Shown piece by piece: positions 15,401-25,870 of a DNA stretch of 64,000 nt (its first letter is position 1; every line of letters begins with the position of its first letter). Under the pieces are notes generated by a model. The model was not told the origin of the DNA. It searched no databases and was given only the letters and a program-made list of their open reading frames with translations. The DNA comes from Filimonas lacunae (GTDB lineage Bacteria > Bacteroidota > Bacteroidia > Chitinophagales > Chitinophagaceae): the NCBI RefSeq assembly GCF_002355595.1, contig NZ_AP017422.1, positions 7,134,823 through 7,198,822 of the forward strand. The letters are read 5' to 3'. The translations under genes were made by a program, and so were the position numbers.

Positions 15401-15488
15401 GAACAATAAAGCTATTGTGCTAAAAACAATGGTTTTGTTAATAGCAGGTTTCATTGCAGGAGAAATAAATAAATCAGGAATTTTGAGG

Positions 15489-15518
15489 AAGGGCGGCAAT
15501 TTTTTGCCACCCTTTTTT
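15489..15518 (+). terminator. rho-independent terminator of the DUF5675 unit
   Basis: AAGGGCGGCAA (15489-15499) pairs with TTGCCACCCTT (15504-15514) with one C-A mismatch and a short T loop, followed by TTTTTT. It lies about 90 bases past the DUF5675 stop. The remainder of the gap to 15741 (about 220 bases) shows no feature I can name. Confidence 0.75.
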
Positions 15519-15740
15519 ATTTATTCTATCTGATAAACATACTTCCTGAAAATGCTGAAAACCCTTACACAGAAACCATTTCATCAATCATTAGTTACCA
15601 GCGATTTTAATCACGGGGAGACATATCCCTAGAACAAGTGGTCCACCATTAAATTCAATCGTGCTATTTTGTCCCGTTGTTTGGCTAACTATCTTTTTTA
15701 GGATAATTAGCTAAGCGTTTAGATAACATCCAATAAGAAT

Positions 15741-18700
15741 ATGAAAACCCTTGTGCGTTTGACCCTTAGGCCTATACATATACTTTCGGTAGTGCTGTGC
15801 GTGTTGTTTTGTAATAGTGCTTCTGGACAAGCAGGTATTGCGGTTGATAATATTGTATCAGGCACCTACGCGCCAGGTGCTTCAATTGGAGTGGAAATAA
15901 CACCTTCAGGAACATTTAATGCAGGCAATACTTTTCAGGTTTACCTGTCTGATGCCAGTGGTAGTTTTGCCAGTCAAACTCTGATAAGTACTTATACCGC
16001 TACTTATACTAATGCTATAAATGCAACTTTACCTACTTCACTTGCTGCAGGTACAGGATATAAAATAAAGGTGGTGTCTACTGACCCTGCCATATCCACT
16101 GTATATGGGGGTACAATTTCGGTTGCTACAGGTACTACAGTAAACGCTTCTGCTACAGCTTCTGGTACTAACGTAATAGTAGCAGGTTCCATATATGGTT
16201 CCTGCGTGCCGGCAGTAAATAAAACCCTTACTATCAGAAACAACTCCACTCCGGGTGCCAATGTTACTGTTAAGCTGGTTAATGATCTTACAGGGGCTGA
16301 TGTTTCTTCTTATGCTGTATATAATTCTGGTATCAATGGTTGGGATCTTACCCTGCCATCCCTTGCCTATTATACATTTACAGTAACTGCAGAATTGAAT
16401 GGAGTTGTAAGTACTGCTTCTTATACAATATTAAATAGTACCACTAACAATAACATTGGTTCTAATGGTAGCCAAACAGGTTGTATGCCTAACAGCATTG
16501 ATATTAACCTGGGTATGGATCTATTAAAAACCAACTACCCTGGATTACGTTACCAGATTTCATGGGGTGATGGTACTACTGAATATATTTCACTGGATTC
16601 ATTGATAAAAAGCAATGGTAAGATCACTCACCTGTACACAAAAACATCGTGTGATGAAGTGGGTGGAAAATTTACTGTAACCTCTACTATTGCAGTTCCT
16701 TCTAACTGGAATTTTTGTAACCTCAATAACCCGGCTTTTCTTACAATACAGGTTTTCCTTGCTCCGGATGCCCGCATTTCATTAAGTTCCGGCCGGGTGT
16801 GCGTTAACTCAAACATTACAATCAGAAGTACCAGTCTTGTAGGCCAGGGTACATATGATGGAGGAAACGTGTGTGAGGGTAAAGCTATATATACCTGGAT
16901 ATTAGATGGTACAACTATATATGATCCTGGTGTGCCAGAGGCAGCTCCGCCAGATCAGGTGTTAACTTTCCCTACACCAGGTGTACACCAGATAACGCTT
17001 TTGGTGAGTAATAACCCGTGTGGTGAATCTGATACCACTGTGTTTTTCTGTGTAGAAGACAAGCCGGATTCTACTTTCCATATAGATGTGAATAAGTCGT
17101 GTGTTCCATTTGTGGTTAAAACAGATACTGTTTTAAATACATCCAGAGTATATTGTATTCCTTATGTAGAGGAATATACTGTTCTGGATTCTAATAAAAA
17201 TGTAGCACCTGCTAACAGATATAAAGTAATAGCTGGCAGCCTGGCGGGAGCAGAACCACAAATTCAGTTTGATACTGCAGGTAAATACTATATCAGGTAT
17301 ACTGTTCGTAACTCCTGTGGAAGTTTCTTCAGTGAAAAACTGGTTGAAGCGTATTATGCAAACGTAACCATGCCCGATTCGGCAAGGTATTGTGATACCC
17401 TGCGAATTAATTTTGGCACTAACGCCAGCCACAAACCTAATTATAGCACTTCAGCTATAGGTGGTGAATCTTATCAGTGGACTGTAACGGGTGGTGCCTA
17501 TACTTTTGTATCTGGTACTGCTACTTCGGCATACCCCATTATTAAATTTAACGACTACGCAAGATATGTTGTAACGGTACGCTTTACCAACATGTGTGGT
17601 ACGCAAACCTCTTCGCAGGTGATCAGGTTTGATAAGCCGATGTTAATTAATATTAACACGCCGTCTGCAAATACAACCGTTTGTTGGGGAACAACTAGTA
17701 TCAATCTTGCTGCCAATACAACGGGTCCTTCTGATGCCACATTGGCATGGACTACCAATGGAGCATCCAATGGTACGTTTTCTCCTACCAACACACTTGC
17801 TACCACTTATACATTTGGTACAAATGATATAGCAAATAAAACTGCTACTGTTATTATTACTATAACCGGCCCTAATGGTTCGGTATGTCCGAGAAAAAAT
17901 TCAAGCCGTGTTATTAGCATGTATCCGGAAAACAAGGGTACCAGCTATTCCAAGGATATTTGTTCGGGAACTGCTTTGAACGAATCGTTGGTGGCGTCTA
18001 CCACAGGTAGCACATTTACATATACTTCTGTAAGTACAGCTAATGTAACAGGTGCAACAGCATCTGGTTCCGGCAGCGTAATTACCGATGTGCTCACCAA
18101 CAATTCCAGCAGTTCGGCCGGTACGGTTACTTATACTATTACACCACTGGCCAACGGATGTAATGGTACACCGTTTACTATTACTATTACAGTACAGCCA
18201 ACACCTGCGCTTACGGTTAATCCTTTAACAAGTGCAATGTGTAGCGGCAACAAAACCGGACTGGCACTTACCAGTTCTTTAGCCGGTGCCACATTCCAGT
18301 GGCTGGCGTCTCCTGTTTCAGGAACTGCCAGTGGTTATTATACTACTCAGCAGGGTACTACTGTTGCGGGTACTACATATACTATTGATGACGAGTTGCT
18401 GAATACTTCCAGTACAGATGCCCAGGTAAAATATGCTATACAGCTTGTTTCGGCTAATGGCTGTAAAAGTCCTGTGCAGAATGCGCTGGTTACTATACAT
18501 CCTAAAGTAACGGATGCAAATGCTGGTAGCGATAAAAAATATTGTAACGTTAGCCAGGTTACCCTGGAAGGTAATACTGCTACTGTAGGTACAGGTGTAT
18601 GGTCGCAAACATTGGGACCAGCAGCAGTCATTACCAATCCTAATAACCCTGCTTCAACAGTAACGGGTTTGGTGGGAAATACCGAATACCGTTTTGCATG

Positions 18701-21700
18701 GACTATTACCGACAATTCTGCCAGCCATTGTGGATTTACTACCGATACGGTAATTATATATAATCGTCCTGCCACTACAACAGCGACTGTAACCACTCCA
18801 TTAACATTGTGTGATTTTGTGGCCGGTGATCTGTCACATAATAATAAAACTCTTACCGGTAATATTATTACCAGAGCTTTTGAATCTGGTAAATGGACAG
18901 TGGACGGCTCGCCTACAGGCAGCAGCTATAGTTTCAGTGACGACACTGATAATGATGCCATTTTTACGGTAAGCATGCCGGGTACCTATACTTTACGATG
19001 GACTATTTCGGGCGATGCCGGTTGTACGCCATCTTCGGCAGTGTTAACACTGAATGTATATGCACCTCCTGCTTCAGGAAGTGTAGCTACCACCACCACT
19101 GCTGTTTGTGCGGGTACAGACGTGAGGGTAACCCTTTCCGGATATACCGGGGTTATTCAAAAATGGCAGTATTCCTACGATGGATTAAGCTGGGTTGATA
19201 CGGCTGTGCAAACATCCACTATTGATTTCCTGAATACCCAGGACACATTTGCTGTGCGTGCTATTGTCATTTCTTCCGGAAATGCGGCAGGTTGTCCGAG
19301 TGTATCTACGGCCACTCCTATTACTATTAATGTATCTGCTTTATCTATAGGTGGGAATGGAAAAGATACTACTGTTTGTCAGGGTACTTCCACCTTCTTC
19401 ACTTTAACTAACTATAGGGGCAGTGTAATTGCCTGGCAAGCTTCTACCAATGGTGGAACCACGTGGACTACTGTTCCTGGTGTAACTGGCGAAAGGCTGG
19501 ATTATAGCAATATTCAAACAACTACCCAATACAGGGCTGTTGTGCAAAATGGCGTATGTAGCCAGGTATACTCAGCTGTTAGTACAATAACAGTAATACC
19601 TTCTATTGCGCAGCCTACAGCAGGTAGTGCACAAAATCTGTGTAACGTAACGGGCACCACACTGGACGCAAGTGCGGTAACACACTCCGGTGAAATAGGT
19701 GTTTGGTCTCAATCTACCACCACCGGTAGCACTAATGCTGTGTTTGGAGATGTGAATAATCCTAAAACCACGGTTACCAGCCTTTCACCGGGTACGTACA
19801 TTTTAAAATGGACGGTATCTAATGGTGGTGTATGTGGAACTAAGTCTGCCAACGTGCGTATTGATATATCTGCTGCTGCACAGGGTGGTGATGCTTTAGG
19901 CGGTGGCACTTATTGCAGAGGCAGCGTGCCTACCAATACCATCGACCTGGATAACTATACAGGCAATGTTGTTCGTTGGGAGTCATCTACTGATGGTACT
20001 ACCTGGACTACTATTTCTAATACAACCAGCACGCTTACTTATAATAATAGTGTAACACAAACTACTTATTACAGGGCGGTAGTAGATAACGGAAACTGTA
20101 CCGTACCTGCTTACTCTACCGTGGCAACGGTAACTATAAAAAATCCGGTGACCACTCCTGATGCTAATATTGATCAGGATTTATGTAATGCCAATGGCAC
20201 TACATTGGCGGCTAATAGTGTAAATACTGCTGCTGGTGAAAATGGCACCTGGACTCAAAGTGTAAGAAATGCAGCCGGTGCTGTTATTGCAAGTGCAACC
20301 AACCCTGCCACTGGAATCTCTGGTTTAATAGCAGGTAATACCTATACTTTTATATGGTCTATTGATAATGGAGGAACCTGTCCGGTTAAAAGAGATTCTG
20401 TTGATGTAGTGGTGCGCAACCCTATAGCCAATATAATTGATACCACCAATCAGTTTCCGCTTACCATTTGTGAAGGCGTTCTGGTAAATGTTACCGGCGG
20501 CACTCCAACAGGCGGTAATGGCGCTTATGCTTATCAATGGCAATACAGCGAAGACAATATCACCTGGAACAATTTCGGAACGTTGTCTACTGCGAAAGAT
20601 TTTTCTTTTACAGCATCTTCTGTAAGCTTATATATCCGTAGAAGAATTATTTCCGGTCCGTGCGACAACTTCAGCAATGTGGTGGTGTTAACAGTAAGAA
20701 AAGCTATTACCAATAACACATTAGCTTCCAGTCAGGATATTTGTATTAACACTGCTCCTGCTGTTATAGTAGGTTCTGTTCCACAGGAAGGTGGCGGAGG
20801 CTACATATATACCTGGGAACAAAGTATAGATAATGCGGCTACCTGGTCGGTTATAGCTAGCGCTACCGGTAAAGATTATGCACCGGGCGTACTTACGCAA
20901 ACCACCCTGTATCGCAGAACAGTAACTACTGCATTATGTTCTGGCCTGCAAAAGAATGTGAGTGATTCCGTAATTATAAAGGTAAATCCGGATGCAAAAG
21001 CGAGATTCTCTGTAAGAGATACTATTGGTTGTGCACCATTTGTTCTTACTGCTGCAAACATTGTAGATACGCCTTATGCTGCTAATAATGGCGGATATAA
21101 CTGGTTGGCCAATGGTGTATTAATCGGAACCACTGTAGCATTCCCGGGATATACCATTAATAATGTGGATGACTCTGTAACTATTCGTTTGGTTACCACC
21201 AGCCTCTATGGTTGTAAAAGCGATAGTATGGAGCAGAAATTTTTCTCGTTCCCAACTCCTGATCCTCAGTTTACTGTAAGTCAGGATAGCAGTTGCGGAC
21301 CATATACTGTACACTTCACCAATAATTCCAATAATTCACCACGTGTGAACTATGAGTGGGATTTAGGTAACGGTCAAACTACAACCAACTTTAATCCGGC
21401 GGATATTACTTATCCTATCAATCCGGATAGAAGAGATACATTCTATGTGGTGAAACTTACTGCTGTTACAGGTTGTGACAGGGCAGTATTAACAGATACC
21501 ATTAAAGTATATGCTGCACCAAAGGCAACATTTACACCTTCTGTTACTGCAGGTTGTTCGCCATTGACGGTATTCTTTAATAACAATTCGTTAGGTGAGC
21601 GTATAACGTATACCTGGAATTTTGATGATGGACATGGAGATAGTGTTACTACCTCTGCAGGTCAAACAAGCCATACGTTTGTCACGTTTGTACAGGATAC

Positions 21701-24266
21701 ATTCCATGTGAGGTTAATAGCTACCAACAGTTGTGGAACAGATACCAGCTATTACAACATAGTGGTATCGCCTAATCCTATTTCGCTGAATATGTCTATC
21801 AACGGCGATCAGCGACAAGGTTGTGCCCCGTTAACTGTACAGTTTAACAACAATACCCGTGGAGCCAGCGCGTTCCGTTGGGATTTTGGTGACGGCAACG
21901 TGTTAAATACAACCGAGAACATAGATACTATTACCCATGTGTTTACTACACCGGGCAGGTATGCGATTACGTTAATTGCTTCTAACTATTGTAGCGATAC
22001 AACTGGTTATGAAATGGTAGAGGTGCTGGCTGTGCCGGAAGTAGACTTCACAGCATTACCAACACAGGTATGTATTGGTGATTCTATACATTTTACCAAT
22101 AACAGTAATTCTACCTTAACGGGTCTGGTATGGAGGTTTGGTGACGGAGATACTTCGGTAGTCACTAATCCTAATCACGCTTACAAGACGGCGAATGCTT
22201 ATAATGTAACTTTAACCGGAAGCATACAGTATCAAAGTGGTATGGTGTGTTCTACCACAGCTACCCACCCGGTAACCGTTATTGCTTCCTTACCTGGTTT
22301 ATTTACGGCCACTGATACTATAGGTAATTGTGTACCGTATACTATTACGTTCACTAATTCTATCACTCCTTCTGCACTTACCAGCTGGGATTTTGGTGAT
22401 GGCAGTACGGCTACAGGTGATGTGGTTACGCACACTTATACACAAAACGGAACATTCACCGTAAAAATGAACTCGCTTGATCCGGGCGGTTGTACTTACG
22501 AGCATGCTAAGAATGTAGTGATACAAGGTCCCGAAGGACAGTTCATTTATGATAACGGATACATCTGTAAAGACAAAGCCGTTCGTCTGGAAGTGAATGC
22601 TGTGCGTACTACCAGTTACAAATACATATTTGGAGATGGTGATACGCTGGTAACTAATGCCAACGTGGTATTCCATATTTATAAGCAACCAGGTATTTAT
22701 AAACCTGCAGTACAGCTACTAACAGCTGATTGCGGTGTGTGGATATATGGCACCAACCAGATAATGGTGGATTACTACCAAACCGGCTTCACCTCTGTAC
22801 AGCAAAAAGTGTGTGGTAACAGCCTGGTGGCCTTTACCGATACTTCCCGCTCTTATTTTGGCATCCAAAGCTGGGATTGGAGGTTTGGTGATGGCGGTAC
22901 TTCTACCGATAAAAATCCGCAACACAGTTATGTGGGCACCAACAGCTGGCCGGTAACCTTAATTATTACAGGCACCAGCGGTTGTAAGGATACTACTATG
23001 GCTTATGTATCTGTGAAGCCCAACAACAAACCTGTGGTGCAGATTATGGCTGCTACCAGTGGTTGTGTGGCTCAGCCAATGATGTTTACTGCCAATGTAA
23101 ACTCTCAGGATAGTGTAAGCCTGTATGCATGGAACTTCAGCAATGGTTTTGCTACCAATGGAGAGCAAATCACTACTAAGTTTGGCACTGCGGGTTCTTA
23201 CCAGGTACAGTTGGTAGCAGGTACTATATTCGGTTGTTACGATACAGCCAATGCCACCTTTGTAATCAATCCTACACCAACGGTTTCATTGGGTAATGAT
23301 GTTACCATTTGTCGTGGCGCATCTGTACAGTTAAATGCGGCAGGTGCTACCGAAGCTGCCTGGTCGCCGATTAACGATCTGGATTGTGGTAACTGTTTAA
23401 AACCTGTAGCTACTCCATTAGAAACCAGGCAGTATGTGGCCAGAGGTTCTAATGTGTATGGTTGTAGTAGCACAGATACTATTGTCATTAATGTGGTACA
23501 ACCGGCAAGGGTGCAGGTAAGCGGACCAGATACTATATGTGTGGGCCAATCGGCACAGTTATATGCTGATGGTACAGAAAAATACAGATGGTGGCCTGCT
23601 GCTTCGCTCAGCAACACCACTATTGCTTCACCAGTGGCCAGTCCAACACTGACTACTATATATAGTGTGGAAGGTTCGGACAGCTTAAACTGTTTCCGTG
23701 ATACCGGCTACATTACCATAACAGTAGGTCAATGGCCTAAAATAAGTCTGGGACCAGATAAGGTGTTAAGCACTGGTACGGAGGTACAGTTAACTACTAC
23801 CTACATTAACGGACCAATGGTGAAATGGACCTGGACTCCGGAAGCCAACCTCAGCTGCAGTAATTGTGCTGTGCCGGTTGCTACGGTAAGAACGGATGTA
23901 TGTTACAGCGTAACCGCTGAAAACATATATGGTTGTGAGGCCAAAGACACCGTATGTATACAGGCGTTCTGCGAAAGCACGCAAGTGTTTATTCCGAATG
24001 CGTTTGTTCCGGGAAGTGTAAACAACGGCCTGTTAATGGTACGCGGTAAGGGTATCCGGTCTGTGAAATCGTTCCGCATCTACAACCGTTGGGGTCAGGT
24101 AGTATTTGAGAGAGCTAACTTCCCGCCAAACGATAAAAGCTTTGGATGGGATGGAACCATAAAAGGATCATTGCCAACGCCGGATGTATATGTGTATACG
24201 GCAGAGGTGATTTGTGACGATGGCAAGGCGTTTACTTATAAAGGAAACGTAGCTATATTAAAATAA
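15741..24266 (+). CDS. giant T9SS-exported adhesin with PKD domains and gliding-motility C-terminal domain
   Basis: At 2841 residues this is the largest gene of the window. A signal peptide ends near 'SASGQ' (about residue 30). The first 600 residues hold beta-sandwich modules, including a PKD-like 'ISWGDGTTEYI'. From about 600 to 1750 there are SprB-like modules of about 100-130 residues with recurring 'T(Y/Q)YRAVV.NG.C' ends. Residues about 1860-2520 are a string of about eight PKD domains with 'WDFGDG', 'WRFGDG' or 'WNFDDG' cores. The last 90 residues ('FIPNAFVPGSVNNG', 'FRIYNRWGQVVFE', 'GWDGT', 'YVYTAEVICDDG') are the type B gliding-motility C-terminal domain that directs export by the type IX system. 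The protein should be surface-attached and adhesive, and its PorP/SprF partner follows 18 bases downstream. Confidence 0.94.
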   Translation: MKTLVRLTLRPIHILSVVLCVLFCNSASGQAGIAVDNIVSGTYAPGASIGVEITPSGTFNAGNTFQVYLSDASGSFASQTLISTYTATYTNAINATLPTSLAAGTGYKIKVVSTDPAISTVYGGTISVATGTTVNASATASGTNVIVAGSIYGSCVPAVNKTLTIRNNSTPGANVTVKLVNDLTGADVSSYAVYNSGINGWDLTLPSLAYYTFTVTAELNGVVSTASYTILNSTTNNNIGSNGSQTGCMPNSIDINLGMDLLKTNYPGLRYQISWGDGTTEYISLDSLIKSNGKITHLYTKTSCDEVGGKFTVTSTIAVPSNWNFCNLNNPAFLTIQVFLAPDARISLSSGRVCVNSNITIRSTSLVGQGTYDGGNVCEGKAIYTWILDGTTIYDPGVPEAAPPDQVLTFPTPGVHQITLLVSNNPCGESDTTVFFCVEDKPDSTFHIDVNKSCVPFVVKTDTVLNTSRVYCIPYVEEYTVLDSNKNVAPANRYKVIAGSLAGAEPQIQFDTAGKYYIRYTVRNSCGSFFSEKLVEAYYANVTMPDSARYCDTLRINFGTNASHKPNYSTSAIGGESYQWTVTGGAYTFVSGTATSAYPIIKFNDYARYVVTVRFTNMCGTQTSSQVIRFDKPMLININTPSANTTVCWGTTSINLAANTTGPSDATLAWTTNGASNGTFSPTNTLATTYTFGTNDIANKTATVIITITGPNGSVCPRKNSSRVISMYPENKGTSYSKDICSGTALNESLVASTTGSTFTYTSVSTANVTGATASGSGSVITDVLTNNSSSSAGTVTYTITPLANGCNGTPFTITITVQPTPALTVNPLTSAMCSGNKTGLALTSSLAGATFQWLASPVSGTASGYYTTQQGTTVAGTTYTIDDELLNTSSTDAQVKYAIQLVSANGCKSPVQNALVTIHPKVTDANAGSDKKYCNVSQVTLEGNTATVGTGVWSQTLGPAAVITNPNNPASTVTGLVGNTEYRFAWTITDNSASHCGFTTDTVIIYNRPATTTATVTTPLTLCDFVAGDLSHNNKTLTGNIITRAFESGKWTVDGSPTGSSYSFSDDTDNDAIFTVSMPGTYTLRWTISGDAGCTPSSAVLTLNVYAPPASGSVATTTTAVCAGTDVRVTLSGYTGVIQKWQYSYDGLSWVDTAVQTSTIDFLNTQDTFAVRAIVISSGNAAGCPSVSTATPITINVSALSIGGNGKDTTVCQGTSTFFTLTNYRGSVIAWQASTNGGTTWTTVPGVTGERLDYSNIQTTTQYRAVVQNGVCSQVYSAVSTITVIPSIAQPTAGSAQNLCNVTGTTLDASAVTHSGEIGVWSQSTTTGSTNAVFGDVNNPKTTVTSLSPGTYILKWTVSNGGVCGTKSANVRIDISAAAQGGDALGGGTYCRGSVPTNTIDLDNYTGNVVRWESSTDGTTWTTISNTTSTLTYNNSVTQTTYYRAVVDNGNCTVPAYSTVATVTIKNPVTTPDANIDQDLCNANGTTLAANSVNTAAGENGTWTQSVRNAAGAVIASATNPATGISGLIAGNTYTFIWSIDNGGTCPVKRDSVDVVVRNPIANIIDTTNQFPLTICEGVLVNVTGGTPTGGNGAYAYQWQYSEDNITWNNFGTLSTAKDFSFTASSVSLYIRRRIISGPCDNFSNVVVLTVRKAITNNTLASSQDICINTAPAVIVGSVPQEGGGGYIYTWEQSIDNAATWSVIASATGKDYAPGVLTQTTLYRRTVTTALCSGLQKNVSDSVIIKVNPDAKARFSVRDTIGCAPFVLTAANIVDTPYAANNGGYNWLANGVLIGTTVAFPGYTINNVDDSVTIRLVTTSLYGCKSDSMEQKFFSFPTPDPQFTVSQDSSCGPYTVHFTNNSNNSPRVNYEWDLGNGQTTTNFNPADITYPINPDRRDTFYVVKLTAVTGCDRAVLTDTIKVYAAPKATFTPSVTAGCSPLTVFFNNNSLGERITYTWNFDDGHGDSVTTSAGQTSHTFVTFVQDTFHVRLIATNSCGTDTSYYNIVVSPNPISLNMSINGDQRQGCAPLTVQFNNNTRGASAFRWDFGDGNVLNTTENIDTITHVFTTPGRYAITLIASNYCSDTTGYEMVEVLAVPEVDFTALPTQVCIGDSIHFTNNSNSTLTGLVWRFGDGDTSVVTNPNHAYKTANAYNVTLTGSIQYQSGMVCSTTATHPVTVIASLPGLFTATDTIGNCVPYTITFTNSITPSALTSWDFGDGSTATGDVVTHTYTQNGTFTVKMNSLDPGGCTYEHAKNVVIQGPEGQFIYDNGYICKDKAVRLEVNAVRTTSYKYIFGDGDTLVTNANVVFHIYKQPGIYKPAVQLLTADCGVWIYGTNQIMVDYYQTGFTSVQQKVCGNSLVAFTDTSRSYFGIQSWDWRFGDGGTSTDKNPQHSYVGTNSWPVTLIITGTSGCKDTTMAYVSVKPNNKPVVQIMAATSGCVAQPMMFTANVNSQDSVSLYAWNFSNGFATNGEQITTKFGTAGSYQVQLVAGTIFGCYDTANATFVINPTPTVSLGNDVTICRGASVQLNAAGATEAAWSPINDLDCGNCLKPVATPLETRQYVARGSNVYGCSSTDTIVINVVQPARVQVSGPDTICVGQSAQLYADGTEKYRWWPAASLSNTTIASPVASPTLTTIYSVEGSDSLNCFRDTGYITITVGQWPKISLGPDKVLSTGTEVQLTTTYINGPMVKWTWTPEANLSCSNCAVPVATVRTDVCYSVTAENIYGCEAKDTVCIQAFCESTQVFIPNAFVPGSVNNGLLMVRGKGIRSVKSFRIYNRWGQVVFERANFPPNDKSFGWDGTIKGSLPTPDVYVYTAEVICDDGKAFTYKGNVAILK

Positions 24267-24284
24267 AACACTAAAAGAGATGTT

Positions 24285-25325
24285 ATGAGGAGGATGGTGT
24301 TTGCCCGATGGCTGCTAAGTTTACTTACAACAATCATAATAACCCTGCCCGGAAACGGGCAGGATTATACGTTTTCGCAGTTTAACGAACTGCCTATGTT
24401 GCGCAACCCGGCGCTGGCAGGGGTGTTCAATGGCGATTTACGTATCAGCGGCGCCTGGCGTAACCAGTGGCAAAGCGTAACTGTACCCTATCAAACCGGT
24501 GCTATGAGTGCCGAGGTGAAGTTTCCGATGAAAGATTGGAACGACTGGATAACAGTAGGCTTACAGGCTACTTATGATGTTGCGGGCGATATTAAACTAA
24601 AGCGCACTTCTATTTTACCCGTTATTAACTACCATAAATCGATAAGCGGTAATTCAGATGATTATTTGTCGTTAGCCTTTATGGGCGGCCCTGTGAACAG
24701 CCAGTTCGATCCTACCAAGCTTAAACTGGACGACCAATTCCAGGGTGGTACTTACGACCCCACCACACCTACGTCGCAGGTTTTTGACCGTACCGGTTTT
24801 AATTATTGGGATGCCTCTACCGGTTTAACGTATAGTAGCGGTTTTGCCGAAAAAGGACGTTATTATTTAGGTGTAGGTTTGTTTCACCTGAACAGGCCTA
24901 AGGTGGCGTTTTACACACAAAACTCTAACGTTTACCTGGAAAGGAAGTTTGGTTTTAATGCTGGTGCTACTATTCCTACTTCTGATTTTAACCGCGTGGT
25001 TTTATATGGCGATTATTTCATGCAAGGGGGTAACCGCCAGTTTCTAGGGGGTATTTTGTATGGAAATGACCTTATACAGAACTATGATGATGAAAACGTA
25101 TTCAGCCTGTATTTTGGGGGTTATTATCGCTGGAACGATGCGTTGATTCCGGTTATTAAAATGGAAATGTTCGACTGGTCGGTAGGTTTAAGCTACGATG
25201 TAAACGTATCTAAGCTAAAAACCGCCAGTAATATGAAAGGCGGCTTTGAATTAACCGCCACGTATAAATGTAAGTTTACGCACCGCTCGGAAGAAGCGAA
25301 CAGCGTTCGATGCGTTTGGTTTTAA
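24285..25325 (+). CDS. PorP/SprF-family outer-membrane protein
   Basis: This 346-residue protein has a signal peptide (to about residue 25, 'ITLPGNGQ'). It then shows the family opening 'DYTFSQFNELPMLRNPALAG' and 'ISGAWRNQWQSVTVPYQT', followed by an alternating barrel-like sequence with 'GYYRWNDALIPVIKMEM' and 'VGLSYDVNVSKL'. PorP/SprF proteins sit in the outer membrane and are needed for particular type B-sorted T9SS cargo such as SprB. The tandem position behind the adhesin gene indicates that it serves that protein. Its C-terminus 'CVWF' is aromatic, as in barrel proteins. Its stop codon overlaps the stop of the oppositely oriented regulator gene by four bases. Confidence 0.93.
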   Translation: MRRMVFARWLLSLLTTIIITLPGNGQDYTFSQFNELPMLRNPALAGVFNGDLRISGAWRNQWQSVTVPYQTGAMSAEVKFPMKDWNDWITVGLQATYDVAGDIKLKRTSILPVINYHKSISGNSDDYLSLAFMGGPVNSQFDPTKLKLDDQFQGGTYDPTTPTSQVFDRTGFNYWDASTGLTYSSGFAEKGRYYLGVGLFHLNRPKVAFYTQNSNVYLERKFGFNAGATIPTSDFNRVVLYGDYFMQGGNRQFLGGILYGNDLIQNYDDENVFSLYFGGYYRWNDALIPVIKMEMFDWSVGLSYDVNVSKLKTASNMKGGFELTATYKCKFTHRSEEANSVRCVWF

Positions 25326-25588
25326 TCTGCCATCACCCAGGGCTCCAGGTTAAAAAAGCCTGAATAGTCGAAAAGATTCCAGAAATCGATAGGGGTGCAA
25401 TCGTATATCTGTAGCAACTGATTCAAACGGCACATGCGGAAATCGCATTTGCCGTTTTCCATTTTACTGATTAATTCTTTGCTGGTTCCGGCCTTCATGG
25501 CCACGTAAGCCTGCTTTAAACCTTTCTCTATCCTCACCTTGCGCAGGGCTGCGCCCACATTTTGCCTGGTATACGTTGGTTTGGGCAT
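25322..25588 (-). CDS. XRE-type helix-turn-helix regulator
   Basis: This is an 88-residue single-domain protein (91 if the upstream methionine at 25597 is used). 'NVGAALRKVRIEKGLKQAYVAMKAGTSKELISKMENGK' forms the five-helix HTH_3/Cro-like fold, with the recognition helix around 'SKELISKMENG'. The remainder, 'FRMCRLNQLLQIYDCTPIDFW', completes the domain, and a short acidic-aromatic tail follows. It has no sensing domain, so any effector must be a partner or it acts as a simple repressor. It is convergent with, and overlaps by four bases, the PorP/SprF gene. Whether it controls the adhesin cannot be decided from the sequence. Confidence 0.88.
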   Translation of the reverse strand: MPKPTYTRQNVGAALRKVRIEKGLKQAYVAMKAGTSKELISKMENGKCDFRMCRLNQLLQIYDCTPIDFWNLFDYSGFFNLEPWVMAD

Positions 25589-25800
25589 GTTAAGCAATCG
25601 TTAGTTTTTTTCAAAAGATGAATGAGATTCCATCGAATATATATCGAATTTATGTATATCCACTGATTTTTAAGGAGATTTGCCCCGAAAACGGGGTAGC
25701 TGCTTATGTAAATACCTTTGCCTCTTCGCTTGTTTGCCATTAATTTTAGGTGAAAAATTCCTAATATCCCGTTTTCATTTTATCTGCCGGTTACTTTTTG

Positions 25801-25808
25801 TACCTTTG
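25801..25808 (+). promoter_or_regulatory. -7 box TACCTTTG upstream of typA
   Basis: TACCTTTG matches TAnnTTTG exactly and lies 62 bases before the typA start codon. The region upstream (TTTTCATTTTATC) is T-rich, but a clean -33 TTG is not evident. Confidence 0.55.
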
Positions 25809-25870
25809 CGCCCAAATTAGGTTGAATGGGGGTTCCTTTCAACTATAAAACCATTCAACATTTGTATTTT

